Of a DNA stretch of 64,000 nucleotides, positions 15,322 to 24,527 are shown one piece after another; within the stretch, counting starts at the first letter, position 1, and each line of letters begins with the position of its first letter. Below the pieces are notes generated by a model. It did no database searches and was not told the DNA's origin. It saw only the letters and a program-made list of their open reading frames with translations. The stretch spans positions 2,418,001-2,482,000 of the forward strand of contig NZ_CP040812.1 of assembly GCF_006159205.1 (NCBI RefSeq). The letters are read 5' to 3'. Made by a program: the position numbers and the translations under genes. This DNA is from Antarcticibacterium flavum (GTDB lineage Bacteria; Bacteroidota; Bacteroidia; Flavobacteriales; Flavobacteriaceae).

Positions 15322-15753
15322 TTAATCAAGTTGTGTTTGGTATGCGATGGCATACATTTTTAATTGTTTGATCATACTCACCAGGCCATTAGCCCGGGTG
15401 GGTGAGAGATGTTCCTTTAGACCAATTTCATCTATAAACTGTGTGTCGGCTTCAAGTATGTCGGCCGGATGTTGATTTGAAAACACCCGTATTAGAATGG
15501 CGACGATACCCTTGGTTATAATGGCATCACTATCTGCCGTGAAAACGAGTTTGTCGCCCTGCAGCTCTGCATGAACCCAAACCTTGCTTTGACAGCCCTT
15601 AATAAGGTTTTCATCAACTTTATATTTTTCATCAATAAGGGGCAGTGATTTTCCCAGCTCTATCATATATTCATAGCGCTGCATCCAGTCATCAAACATG
15701 GAAAACTCGTCGACTACCTCTTCCTGCTTTTCTTTTATATTACTCACGTTCAT
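15322..15753 (-). CDS. sufE: SufE, cysteine desulfurase sulfur acceptor
   Basis: A 143-residue SufE. The sulfur-accepting Cys54 lies in LIKGCQSKVWV. SufE takes persulfide from SufS and passes it to SufB in the SufBCD scaffold. The start at 15753 (MNVSNIKEKQ) is chosen as the one matching family length; it overlaps the end of the META-domain lipoprotein gene by 14 bases, which indicates translational coupling. A start 14 codons earlier is also open. Confidence 0.92.
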   Translation of the reverse strand: MNVSNIKEKQEEVVDEFSMFDDWMQRYEYMIELGKSLPLIDEKYKVDENLIKGCQSKVWVHAELQGDKLVFTADSDAIITKGIVAILIRVFSNQHPADILEADTQFIDEIGLKEHLSPTRANGLVSMIKQLKMYAIAYQTQLD

Positions 15754-16180
15754 TTGTTTTTTTTGCCCTGAATACAGGGTCTCCATTATCATCAAGGAAA
15801 ATTACGTTTTCTTCATCCATTTCTACGGAAGATATTGTAGAGAATAAATCCATAATTTCCTTTTCCCGCTCCATTTTTCCTTCACAAAACATTTTAGTAC
15901 TTACCGGGTCCTGAAAGCTTATCTCTTTCCCGGTCGCATTATAACGAATGCTAAACCTGTTGCAGCCTGCATTCCCCATGATTTCCTGTCTGGTGGTATC
16001 TATACGAAGGCTTATTTGCTCAAAAGAGATGTCCTTTCCTCGTAATTGAGAAAGTATATAACTGCCTAAGAGGTCCATTTCACCTGTGACTGCTCTTTGG
16101 GGCTGCATAGGATCTTTCTTATCTTTCTGTTCACCACACGAAACCATAAAGACCAGAAATATTAATAGCATATTTTTCAT
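15740..16180 (-). CDS. META domain-containing lipoprotein
   Basis: A 146-residue lipoprotein with Cys15 in the lipobox (FMVSC). The mature part has the META/HslJ-like pattern: GSYILSQLRGKDI, ISLRIDTTRQEIMGNAGCNRFSIRY and FQDPVSTKMFCEG. META domain proteins are small periplasmic or outer membrane proteins of unclear role (HslJ is linked to novobiocin resistance and heat). It sits inside the suf operon between sufS (11-base gap) and sufE (14-base overlap), so it is expressed with the Fe-S genes. Confidence 0.85.
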   Translation of the reverse strand: MKNMLLIFLVFMVSCGEQKDKKDPMQPQRAVTGEMDLLGSYILSQLRGKDISFEQISLRIDTTRQEIMGNAGCNRFSIRYNATGKEISFQDPVSTKMFCEGKMEREKEIMDLFSTISSVEMDEENVIFLDDNGDPVFRAKKTNERE

Positions 16181-16191
16181 AGGCTTCTCTT

Positions 16192-17430
16192 TTAACTGAG
16201 CATGGTTTTCGCTCTTTTTACTGCTTCTATAAATTTATCAATTTCTTCAGTAGTATTATAAAAAGAAAAGGAAGCCCTTACAGTTCCCGGGATCCCATAG
16301 TAATCCATAATTGGTTGTGCACAATGATGGCCGGTCCTTACTGCTATTCCTAACTTGTCTATGATCGTACCTATATCATAGGGGTGGATGCCTTCAATGT
16401 TGAAGGAGATCACTGCTGTTTTTTTTCTTGATATTCCATAGATCCTTACTCCCGGGATCTCCAGAAGCTTCTCTGTGCCGTAATCCAGGAGCTGCTTCTC
16501 ATAAGCGGCTATGTTGTCAAAGCCAATGGAATTCATATAGTCCAGTGCGGCTCCAAAGGCTATTCCCCCACATATATTTGGAGTTCCTGCTTCAAATTTA
16601 TGAGGAAGGTCAGCATAGGTGGTTTTTTCAAAGGTAACCGTTGCTATCATTTCCCCGCCTCCCTGGTAAGGAGGTAATTTTTTTAGCCATTCTTCTTTTC
16701 CATAAAGAACACCCACGCCTGTTGGTCCACACATTTTGTGGGCAGAGGCCACGTAGAAATCCACGTCAAGTGCCTGTACATCGGCCTTAATATGAGGTGC
16801 TGCCTGCGCCCCGTCAACTAATACCGCGGCACCTTTTTCATGTGCAGCCTTTATGATCTCCTCAATTGGATTCACCGTACCCAGTGCGTTGGACACGTGG
16901 TTTATGAAGACGATCCTGGTTTTATTGGATAAAAGCCTGTAAAAATCTTCCATGACCAGTTCCCCGTCCTGGTTCATTGGGATAACCTTTAGAATACTCC
17001 CGGTCTTCGCGGTGAGCATTTGCCAGGGTACAATGTTGGAATGATGTTCCAGGGCAGAGACAAGGATCTCATCCCCCTCTTTGAGCAAAGAGGCAAAGCC
17101 ACTGGCAACAAGATTTATCCCGTGGGTTGTACCCGAGGTGAAAATGATCTCATAGGAATGGGCAGCATTAAAATGATCCTGCACCTTTTTACGTGCAGCC
17201 TCATACTTATCTGTCGCTTCCTGGGAAAGCGTATGTACTCCCCTGTGTATGTTGGAATTGTAGTTGGAATAATAATCGACTATAGCATCTATTACCTGTT
17301 GCGGGGTTTGAGAAGTTGCAGCATTATCCATATAGACCAAAGGATGGCCGTTTACCTCTCGCTTAAGGATTGGGAAATCTTTTCTTATTTCTTCTATCTC
17401 AAAGGGGATCTTGCCTGCAACTGCCTTCAT
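16192..17430 (-). CDS. sufS: SufS cysteine desulfurase
   Basis: A 412-residue PLP enzyme of the group II cysteine desulfurases. Lys232 (ASAHKMCGPTGVG) is the Schiff-base lysine, and Cys370 in VRTGHHCAQP is the persulfide-forming cysteine. It converts L-cysteine to L-alanine, with the sulfur handed to SufE. It is the fifth gene of the operon, 19 bases after sufD. Confidence 0.96.
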   Translation of the reverse strand: MKAVAGKIPFEIEEIRKDFPILKREVNGHPLVYMDNAATSQTPQQVIDAIVDYYSNYNSNIHRGVHTLSQEATDKYEAARKKVQDHFNAAHSYEIIFTSGTTHGINLVASGFASLLKEGDEILVSALEHHSNIVPWQMLTAKTGSILKVIPMNQDGELVMEDFYRLLSNKTRIVFINHVSNALGTVNPIEEIIKAAHEKGAAVLVDGAQAAPHIKADVQALDVDFYVASAHKMCGPTGVGVLYGKEEWLKKLPPYQGGGEMIATVTFEKTTYADLPHKFEAGTPNICGGIAFGAALDYMNSIGFDNIAAYEKQLLDYGTEKLLEIPGVRIYGISRKKTAVISFNIEGIHPYDIGTIIDKLGIAVRTGHHCAQPIMDYYGIPGTVRASFSFYNTTEEIDKFIEAVKRAKTMLS

Positions 17431-17449
17431 AAAATGGTTTTAAAAAATA

Positions 17450-18766
17450 TTATAGGTCAAATCCAAGGTTCACCCCAAGCTTCAGGGCTATTTGGCGAAG
17501 TATTCTCTTCTTAATCTCTGGGATCCTTACGCTTTCCAGTACATTATTGGCAAAGGCATACATAAGTAAAGCCTGTGCTTCCTTTAATGGAATACCTCTG
17601 GATCTAAGGTAAAAAAGAGATTCTTTATCCAGCTGTCCTATAGTACAACCGTGGCTGCATTTTACATCATCTGCAAAGATCTCCAGCTGTGGTTTTGAAT
17701 TAATAGTAGCCCGGTCATTCAACAAAATATTATTGTTTGCCTGGAAGGCATTGATCTTCTGGGCTTCTTTTTCAACCACTACCTTCCCATTAAAGACCCC
17801 GGTAGAATTATCGGCATAAATACCTTTATAATCCTGGTGACTCTCGCAATTCGGGAAAATATGATGTACCAGTGTATTATGGTCTACGTGTTGCTTATCT
17901 TCTATGATAGTAACCCCTTTTAAAGTGGAATCACAATGTTCCCCTCGTTGAAAGAAATTAAGGTTGTTACGGGTTAACTTCCCTCCAAAGGAGAAGGTAT
18001 GGATAGAGCAATTGCTGTTGTCCTTTTGTTCGATAAAAGTGTTATCTATTAAAGATGCTGAAGACCGGTCGTTCTGGATCTTATAGTAATCTACGATCGC
18101 ATTCTTACCCGCGAACACTTCAGTAACCGAATTTGTAAGTACAGGATTATCTGTCAAACTTTGATGTCTTTCAATAATTTGAACCTGTGCATTCTCTTCT
18201 ACCACAATTAGATTTCTGGGTTGCACCATAAGTGCAGCCTCATTTCCTGTAGAGAAATTCACAATTTGAATAGGCTTATCGGCAACCTTGTTCTTGTGGA
18301 TACGTATATATGCCCCTTCTTTGGAAAACGCAGTATTTAGTGGTGTAAAACCATTTTCCCTGGTGACCAGCTTATTGAAATACTGGTCGATTACAGGTTT
18401 ATATTTTGGTTTTGCCAGGGCAGAAGACATAAGACAAATATCATGCTTGTCATGTGTCGTTTGTGAAAGATGGGATGAGAATATTCCATCGATGAACACC
18501 AGGTTATAAGTATCTATATCGTGAATAAGATACTTTTTAATATCCTTGTACTCAATAGTGTCTTCCTTCTTAGGGAATACACTGTAATCGTGTTTAAGAA
18601 CCGAATTAAGGGAGGTGTACTTCCAGGCTTCTTCCTTTTTTGAAGGAAAGCCCATGGTTTCAAACTCCTTTATGGCTTCTGTTCTTAAATTATGTATATC
18701 TGCATCCACATCACAGGCTTCTTCAAAAGCAAGGAATGAGGATATTAATTTTTCTTTTAATTCCAT
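17450..18766 (-). CDS. sufD: SufD, Fe-S scaffold complex subunit
   Basis: A 438-residue SufD. It has a typical N-terminal helical part (KKEEAWKYTSLNSVLKHDY) and the beta-helix core ending in the family signature KCSHGCTIGQLDKESLFYLRSRGI (about 375-398), which contains His and Cys residues used at the SufB-SufD interface. SufD forms SufBC2D with SufB and SufC, the scaffold for cluster assembly. It lies 64 bases after sufC on the operon. Confidence 0.96.
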   Translation of the reverse strand: MELKEKLISSFLAFEEACDVDADIHNLRTEAIKEFETMGFPSKKEEAWKYTSLNSVLKHDYSVFPKKEDTIEYKDIKKYLIHDIDTYNLVFIDGIFSSHLSQTTHDKHDICLMSSALAKPKYKPVIDQYFNKLVTRENGFTPLNTAFSKEGAYIRIHKNKVADKPIQIVNFSTGNEAALMVQPRNLIVVEENAQVQIIERHQSLTDNPVLTNSVTEVFAGKNAIVDYYKIQNDRSSASLIDNTFIEQKDNSNCSIHTFSFGGKLTRNNLNFFQRGEHCDSTLKGVTIIEDKQHVDHNTLVHHIFPNCESHQDYKGIYADNSTGVFNGKVVVEKEAQKINAFQANNNILLNDRATINSKPQLEIFADDVKCSHGCTIGQLDKESLFYLRSRGIPLKEAQALLMYAFANNVLESVRIPEIKKRILRQIALKLGVNLGFDL

Positions 18767-18830
18767 TTGGTATAAATTTTATTCTGAATAAATCCTTCCG
18801 AAAATGAAAGGAAATCTTACCCGGAACTTC

Positions 18831-19580
18831 TTAAACGGTTTCTGGCTTTAACCAGTCATAGCCTTTTTCTTCCAACTCGTAAGCCAGCTCCTTCGTGCCA
18901 GATTTTACGATCTTTCCATCTACCATCACGTGAACAAAATCTGGAACTATATAATCCAACAGGCGCTGGTAATGTGTGATCACCAATACTGCGTTGTCTT
19001 TGCTCCTTAATTTATTCACACCCTTCGCTACAACTTTTAATGCATCGATATCAAGACCTGAATCTGTCTCGTCGAGAATAGCCAGTTTAGGATTGAGCAT
19101 CGCCATCTGGAAGATCTCATTTCTCTTCTTTTCCCCTCCTGAAAATCCCTGGTTAAGGGACCGCGACAAGAACTTCCTGTCAATTTCAAGCATTTCAGAC
19201 TTTTCCCTTATGAGCTTCAACATTTCATTTGCAGGCATATCCTCAAGTCCCTGTGATTTCCTGTGAGCATTTATGGATGCTTTCATGAAATTGGTAACGG
19301 ATACACCAGGGATCTCTACAGGGTACTGAAAAGAAAGGAAAATCCCCCTGTGAGCCCTTTCCTCGGGATCCAGTTCTGTGAGGTCTTCATTTTCAAATAC
19401 GATCTCCCCGCGGGTCATCTCATATTCTTCTTTTCCGGCAATCACAGAGGATAATGTACTCTTCCCGGAGCCATTAGGCCCCATGATCGCATGAACTTCC
19501 CCTGCATTGATTTGAAGGTCGATTCCTTTAAGGATTTCTTTATCCTCTATATTGGCGTGTAAATCTTTAATTTTGAGCAT
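18831..19580 (-). CDS. sufC: SufC, ATPase of the SufBCD complex
   Basis: A 249-residue ABC-type ATPase. Walker A is GPNGSGKS (34-41), the signature motif is GFSGGEKKR, and Walker B is LAILDETDSGLD. The variant signature and the DETDSGLD segment are diagnostic of SufC rather than of transport ABC proteins. It powers conformational change of the SufBC2D scaffold in the cytoplasm. Confidence 0.97.
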   Translation of the reverse strand: MLKIKDLHANIEDKEILKGIDLQINAGEVHAIMGPNGSGKSTLSSVIAGKEEYEMTRGEIVFENEDLTELDPEERAHRGIFLSFQYPVEIPGVSVTNFMKASINAHRKSQGLEDMPANEMLKLIREKSEMLEIDRKFLSRSLNQGFSGGEKKRNEIFQMAMLNPKLAILDETDSGLDIDALKVVAKGVNKLRSKDNAVLVITHYQRLLDYIVPDFVHVMVDGKIVKSGTKELAYELEEKGYDWLKPETV

Positions 19581-19613
19581 AGTATTGAATATATATCCGG
19601 ATGTTTCCGGTCT

Positions 19614-20000
19614 TTATTTTTGTACTTCTGTTTCTTGTGTTTCCTTCTTGCCGGTTATCTCCAGCACTTCTTTGATCTCAATGATCTGGGAATAGCCAGC
19701 CGGCATAGGATTATCTGTCACCTTACCTTTGACTTTGACGGGAAAAACCCCGCCGTTATTGTCCTGGTAATTTTTTAGATCCTGTTTTAGATTCGTTGAA
19801 ATCGAATCGATTTTAACCATATAAACAAATTGGTTACCTTTTAAAACTGCAGCATTTCCTGCTGTAATGAAATTCCCTTCATAAACCTTGATGCTATCCT
19901 CTGCCGTCATTACAGGCGAAGGTTCTGACGCAGTTCCCTGCTCACTTTCACAGGAAGATATAAGGAAAACCAATGTTAAGATGAAAAGTAACTTCTTCAT
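19614..20000 (-). CDS. small lipoprotein encoded between sufB and sufC
   Basis: A 128-residue lipoprotein with Cys17 in the lipobox (LISSC), followed by an acidic/Ser stretch (ESEQGTASEPSP). The mature domain (FITAGNAAVLKGNQFVYMVKI, FPVKVKGKVTDNPM, IIEIKEVLEI) reads like a small beta-barrel of OB type; a distant relation to NlpE C-terminal domains is possible but unproven. It is 23 bases after sufB and 33 bases before sufC, so it is a bona fide operon member. No role in Fe-S assembly is known for it; the periplasmic or surface location is unexpected for this pathway. Confidence 0.7.
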   Translation of the reverse strand: MKKLLFILTLVFLISSCESEQGTASEPSPVMTAEDSIKVYEGNFITAGNAAVLKGNQFVYMVKIDSISTNLKQDLKNYQDNNGGVFPVKVKGKVTDNPMPAGYSQIIEIKEVLEITGKKETQETEVQK

Positions 20001-20023
20001 ATCCTGTCTTGAGTTTTACAATC

Positions 20024-21469
20024 TTATCCTACCGAGCCTTCAAGAGAGATCTCAAGCAATTTTTGAGCTTCCACCGCAAATTCCATAGGCAGTTTATTCA
20101 AAACCTCTTTGCTGAAACCATTCACAATAAGTGCTATGGCTTTTTCTGTATCTATACCTCTCTGGTTACAATAGAATATCTGGTCTTCTCCAATTTTACT
20201 TGTGGTGGCTTCGTGCTCCACCTGTGCCGACTTGTTCTTTACCTCAATATAAGGGAAAGTATGTGCGCCACATTTATTCCCCATCAACAATGAGTCACAC
20301 TGGGAGAAATTACGGGCATTCTCTGCACGGCTGTTTATTTGTACAAGCCCCCTGTAAGAATTTTGGGATTGCCCGGCAGAGATCCCTTTGGAAATGATGG
20401 TACTCTTGGTGTTCTTGCCAAGATGGATCATTTTGGTCCCGGTATCTGCCTGCTGGAAATTATTGGTAACGGCAATGGAATAGAATTCCCCAATTGAATT
20501 ATCCCCTTTTAAGATACAGGAAGGATATTTCCAGGTAATGGCACTTCCTGTCTCTACCTGTGTCCAGGAGATCTTGGCATTCTTCTCGCAAATTCCTCTT
20601 TTTGTAACGAAATTATATACTCCACCTTTTCCTTCTTTGTTTCCGGGGAACCAGTTTTGTACCGTCGAATATTTAATTTCAGCACCATCCAGTGCTACCA
20701 GTTCCACAACTGCAGCATGCAATTGATTCTCATCGCGGGAAGGTGCGGTACACCCTTCAAGGTAGCTTACATAGCTATCCTCATCTGCAACCACAAGGGT
20801 TCTTTCAAACTGACCGGTTCCAGCCTGGTTGATACGGAAGTAAGTTGAAAGTTCCATAGGGCATCTTACCCCTTTTGGGATATAACAAAAAGAGCCGTCA
20901 CTGAAAACTGCAGAATTCAATGCAGCATAGAAATTATCCCTTTGCGGCACTACAGATCCTATGTATTTCTTCACCAGTTCAGGATGCTCCCTTATCGCTT
21001 CTGAAATTGAGCAAAATATGATCCCTTTTTCAGCAAGGGTCTTTTTAAATGTCGTGGTAACCGAAACCGAATCCATTACAATATCAACCGCCACACCTGC
21101 AAGCTTCTTTTGCTCATCTATAGAAATACCCAGCTTCTCAAAAGTCTCCCGTAACTCAGGATCGACTTCGTCAAGGCTGTCATATTTTGGTTTTTTATTG
21201 GGGGCAGAGTAATAGGAAATATTCTGGAAATCTGGTTTCTTGTATTTCACATTTGCCCACTCGGGTTCTATCATCTCTTCCCAGGCTCTGTAAGCCTCAA
21301 GACGCCATTGCGTCATCCACTCCGGCTCTTCTTTCTTAAGAGAGATAGCCCGTACAATGTCTTCATTTAATCCAACAGGAAAAGTGTCAGATTCTATATC
21401 TGTATAGAAACCATATTCATACTCCTTGGTTTCCAGTTCCTTTTTTAAATCGTCCTCTGTATATGCCAT
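20024..21469 (-). CDS. sufB: SufB, Fe-S cluster scaffold protein
   Basis: A 481-residue SufB of usual length. The beta-helix core carries [42 protein letters not shown] and the C-terminal [21 protein letters not shown], all diagnostic. SufB is the platform where sulfide and iron are joined. It is the first gene of the ten-gene operon. The 286 bases upstream hold its promoter and leader. A small inverted repeat, GTTCTT-T-AAGAAC (21497-21509), lies 28 bases before the ATG. Confidence 0.97.
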   Translation of the reverse strand: MAYTEDDLKKELETKEYEYGFYTDIESDTFPVGLNEDIVRAISLKKEEPEWMTQWRLEAYRAWEEMIEPEWANVKYKKPDFQNISYYSAPNKKPKYDSLDEVDPELRETFEKLGISIDEQKKLAGVAVDIVMDSVSVTTTFKKTLAEKGIIFCSISEAIREHPELVKKYIGSVVPQRDNFYAALNSAVFSDGSFCYIPKGVRCPMELSTYFRINQAGTGQFERTLVVADEDSYVSYLEGCTAPSRDENQLHAAVVELVALDGAEIKYSTVQNWFPGNKEGKGGVYNFVTKRGICEKNAKISWTQVETGSAITWKYPSCILKGDNSIGEFYSIAVTNNFQQADTGTKMIHLGKNTKSTIISKGISAGQSQNSYRGLVQINSRAENARNFSQCDSLLMGNKCGAHTFPYIEVKNKSAQVEHEATTSKIGEDQIFYCNQRGIDTEKAIALIVNGFSKEVLNKLPMEFAVEAQKLLEISLEGSVG

Positions 21470-21755
21470 AACTTTTATTCTAGATTTAAAGCTTTAGTTC
21501 TTTAAGAACCTTGCTTATTGAATTGCCGATTATAATTGTGTGAAGAACTTCTAGTGGAGCTCTTATGAATTTGCTCTCGGCAACATGTCAAATTCCATTT
21601 TATATAGTACCATTTCCGGTCTTGCTTACCCGGTATGCCTGGATCGAACAGTAAAGAAAGCGTTTGGGTCCTGGTAAGGTTGCTTTTAATTTAACTCTCA
21701 AAAATCAAGCAGTTTTTAATTAAAAGAACACTTAGGTTTTTCCCTGCAATAATAA
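21470..21755. other. spacer between sufA and sufB; sufB leader
   Basis: A 286-base stretch with no convincing gene. It carries the inverted repeat GTTCTTTAAGAAC (21497-21509) close to the sufB start and a wider pairing TTGCCGA (21523-21529) with TCGGCAA (21577-21583). No exact TAnnTTTG box was found on the minus strand. It probably holds the suf promoter and may hold an Fe-S or iron-responsive site, but no known operator was recognised. Confidence 0.4.
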
Positions 21756-22085
21756 TTACAGTGAAAAACTTTCACCGCACCCACAAGTTCTTTGTGCATT
21801 TGGATTATTAAACACAAACCCTTTGCCATTTAAACCTCCGGAATATTCCAGGATGGTTCCCGCCAGGTAAAGAACACTCTTTTTGTCAACCACGATCTTT
21901 ACTTCGTTGTCTTCAAATAATTTATCTGTCTCTCCCTGGGATTTGTCAAACTTAAGTTCATATGATAATCCAGAGCATCCACCACTCTTAACCCCAACAC
22001 GTACAAAGTCATTGCCGGCGTCGTAACCCTCTTCGGTCATCAATAATGCGATCCTTCTTTTTGCGTCTTCGCTAACCTTTATCAT
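21756..22085 (-). CDS. sufA: SufA/IscA-type Fe-S carrier (HesB family)
   Basis: A 109-residue A-type carrier with the three cluster-binding cysteines Cys37 (SGGCSGLSYEL), Cys101 and Cys103 (RTCGCGESFSL). It accepts clusters from SufBCD and delivers them to apoproteins. The ATG at 22085 (MIKVSEDAK) is chosen; a start 20 codons upstream would add a non-conserved N-terminus and would lie upstream of the likely promoter region. A TATATTTG box lies at about 22115-22122 on the minus strand, 30 bases before this start. Confidence 0.93.
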   Translation of the reverse strand: MIKVSEDAKRRIALLMTEEGYDAGNDFVRVGVKSGGCSGLSYELKFDKSQGETDKLFEDNEVKIVVDKKSVLYLAGTILEYSGGLNGKGFVFNNPNAQRTCGCGESFSL

Positions 22086-22319
22086 TGTTAAACAGATTAA
22101 TTCTAAATTGGGGACAAATATACTACAAAACAAACGGTTTACCATAACCTATGTATATGTTTTGGGAATGTTGTCATAGGTGACCCCAATATGATTTTGA
22201 TTAAATTTTTTACTTATTTTCCAAGGGTTTGAATACTATTTGCCATTTCTTTTTTTTTAGAATAAAACACTGTTTTTGAGATTGCCTACTATATATGGCC
22301 GCTTAAATTATAAATCCTT

Positions 22320-22327
22320 TATTTTTG
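22320..22327 (+). promoter_or_regulatory. -7 box TATTTTTG of thiL
   Basis: Exact TAnnTTTG ending 19 bases before the thiL ATG at 22347, giving a predicted leader of about 16 bases. Confidence 0.6.
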
Positions 22328-22346
22328 CAAATTAAAATTTAGACCC

Positions 22347-23402
22347 ATGATAGAAGATAGTCACAATAGCAGGACAAACCTTTCAGAATTAGGAGAATTT
22401 GGTTTAATAGATCTACTTACCAAAAACCTGGCTGTGAAATTGCCATCCACAATAAAAGGGATTGGAGACGATGCCGCAGTTATGGATTTTAAAGATCAAA
22501 AAACTATTATTTCTACAGATCTTCTTGTTGAAGGGGTTCATTTTGACCTTGCATATATGCCTTTGAAGCATTTAGGTTACAAGGCAGTAATGGTGAATTT
22601 GAGTGATATCTATGCAATGAATGCGACTGCCACCCAGGTGACCGTCTCACTTGCAGTCTCCAATAGGTTCCCTGTGGAAGCGCTGGAGGAGCTCTATTCG
22701 GGAATAGAACTGGCATCAAAAATATATAATGTTGATGTGGTGGGAGGTGACACCACCTCCTCCACGAAAGGTTTGCTTATAAGTGTAACAGCTATTGGAA
22801 AGGCGTCTTTAGAGGAGATAGTTTACAGGAATGGGGCAAAACCCAATGACCTCCTGGTGGTGACAGGTGATCTGGGAGCAGCTTATATGGGGTTACAAAT
22901 CCTGGAACGTGAAAAGGAAGTATTCAAAGTGAATCCTAATTCCCAGCCAGACCTTGATGCTTACACCTACCTTATTGAGAGGCAGCTTAAACCTGAGGCA
23001 AGAAAGGATGTTCCACCCATGTTAAAGGAGCTGGGCGTTTTACCTACTTCCATGATAGATATAAGCGATGGCCTTTCTTCTGAAATTATTCACCTTTGCA
23101 AGAACTCCAAAACAGGGGTGAATCTCTTTGAAGAAAAGATCCCACTGGATCCTGCCGTGATATCGGCCTGTGAGGAATTTGAGATTGACAGCACCACTAT
23201 TGCTCTAAGCGGTGGTGAAGATTATGAATTACTTTTCACTGTCTCCCAGACAGATTTTGACAAGATCAAAGGGAATCCTCATTTTTCCATTATTGGGCAT
23301 ATGACAGAGGAAAGGGAAGGAATGCACCTTGTTACCAGGGCAAATGCCAAAATCCCTTTAATAGCAAAGGGTTGGAATGCAATGGAAAGAGAGGAGGATT
23401 AA
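22347..23402 (+). CDS. thiL: thiamine-monophosphate kinase
   Basis: A 351-residue ThiL of the PurM/ThiL fold. Motifs seen are GIGDDAAVMDF (metal and ATP binding), STDLLVEGVHFDL, VVGGDTTSS, SMIDISDGLSSEI and SGGEDYELLF. It phosphorylates thiamine monophosphate to thiamine diphosphate with ATP in the cytoplasm. No other thiamine gene is adjacent. Its 3' end overlaps the converging small gene at 23399-23650 by 4 bases. Confidence 0.95.
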   Translation: MIEDSHNSRTNLSELGEFGLIDLLTKNLAVKLPSTIKGIGDDAAVMDFKDQKTIISTDLLVEGVHFDLAYMPLKHLGYKAVMVNLSDIYAMNATATQVTVSLAVSNRFPVEALEELYSGIELASKIYNVDVVGGDTTSSTKGLLISVTAIGKASLEEIVYRNGAKPNDLLVVTGDLGAAYMGLQILEREKEVFKVNPNSQPDLDAYTYLIERQLKPEARKDVPPMLKELGVLPTSMIDISDGLSSEIIHLCKNSKTGVNLFEEKIPLDPAVISACEEFEIDSTTIALSGGEDYELLFTVSQTDFDKIKGNPHFSIIGHMTEEREGMHLVTRANAKIPLIAKGWNAMEREED

Positions 23403-23650
23403 GAAGCGCTTGCGTAGAACCTTTCTTTGCGTCTTTGATGGATCTTTGCCAGGTAGTCATTAGTTTCCTTGAATCTTGGGGTAAGACGGGCAAGGAAACC
23501 ATTAGCAGTATCTGTCATTTCTACTCCACAGTTTGCGCATTGGTATTCGTGAATGTGGTTTGTAACATTCTTTGACACCTTTAATTTATGTCCAAAGAAG
23601 TTACAATAAGCCTTTGCGAACGGAAATTTTTTGGGGGTAAATTTCTTCAT
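23399..23650 (-). CDS. small conserved zinc-ribbon-like protein
   Basis: An 83-residue basic protein. It has a lone CxxC pair in EYQCANCGVEM plus nearby His and Cys residues (YCNFFGH, HIHEYQC) that could complete a zinc site. It is followed by a basic helical tail (RLTPRFKETNDYLAKIHQRRKERF). The function is unknown; such small proteins in this phylum are often nucleic-acid-associated, which is a guess here. It converges with and overlaps thiL by 4 bases. Confidence 0.6.
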   Translation of the reverse strand: MKKFTPKKFPFAKAYCNFFGHKLKVSKNVTNHIHEYQCANCGVEMTDTANGFLARLTPRFKETNDYLAKIHQRRKERFYASAS

Positions 23651-23722
23651 AAAAGGTTGATATTGTTGTTTCTGAAATATAAAAGTATAAAAAAAAGTTA
23701 ATTATTCGTCAAAAAGTATTAT

Positions 23723-24493
23723 TTAATCGATGAAATGCAGTAGTTCTTCGATTTCTGACGGCTGTTCCAGGTAAGAAAGATGACCGGTATTCACCAGAAT
23801 AATCTCAGTGTTTGTCGCTTCACCAATCGATTTAACTCTTTTCCAGGGCATTAGTGAATCATCTTTCCCTGCAACCAAAATTTTTCTTCTGTTAAATTCC
23901 TTTAACACATCTGTTTTGTCTGTGCGAATTTTCATACCTTCAATTGTAGCAACTATACCTGAAGTAGGAAAACGCACTGCTTCTTTTTTTAATTTATCCA
24001 GTTCTTTCTTATGTTTATACTGCTCTTTTGGGGATACCAAATTGGAGATTGCCATTCTTACAAAGGCGCTTTTGTTTTTTTGGATCATTTCAATTCCCCG
24101 GTTCCGGTTCTCGATCCTTTCAGGGGTATCGGCTTCTGGTGTGGAGTTGAGCAACAGTAATGTATTTACCATAGTAGCAAATTGATCCAAATAAGACAGG
24201 CATACATAACCGCCCAGGGAATGCCCTGCCAAAGTAATCCGGTTCAAATTTAATTTATCCAAAACTGCCTTGACCACCAGGGCCATTTCTTCCATGGTGT
24301 GAATGCTTCCTAAATTTCCAGATTTACCATGGCCAGGGAGATCAATACAAACCACCTGCCTTTTTACAGCCAGAGCGGGAACAAATGGTTTTCATATTTT
24401 ACTGCTTTCCAAAAATCCGTGTAATAAAACCAATGGTTTTCCGGTACCTTTGGACTCGTAAAAAATGTTTGTATTGTTATAGTTAAGGATCAT
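23723..24493 (-). pseudogene. alpha/beta hydrolase interrupted by an in-frame TGA at codon 34
   Basis: Read from the ATG at 24493, one continuous frame encodes a 256-codon alpha/beta hydrolase: MILNYNNTNIFYESKGTGKP, LVLLHGFLESSKI, stop, KPFVPALAVKRQVVCIDLPG, and so on. The nucleophile motif GHSLGG and a C-terminal catalytic His (NTGHLSYLEQP) are intact. Only codon 34 (24392-24394) is TGA, where relatives have Trp (TGG) in this position, a one-base change. Reinitiation at GTG 24355 would give a 210-residue protein lacking the HGF oxyanion segment, so it would probably be inactive. The cause may be a recent nonsense mutation, a sequencing error or readthrough. The substrate is unknown. Confidence 0.8.
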
Positions 24494-24527
24494 AGCCAAA
24501 ATTTACCATTATAATTTACAACTAAAA

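Noticed and set aside
21585..21677. Possible 30-codon frame in the sufA-sufB spacer
   Set aside because: Short, on the strand opposite to the suf genes, with no expression signals or family match.
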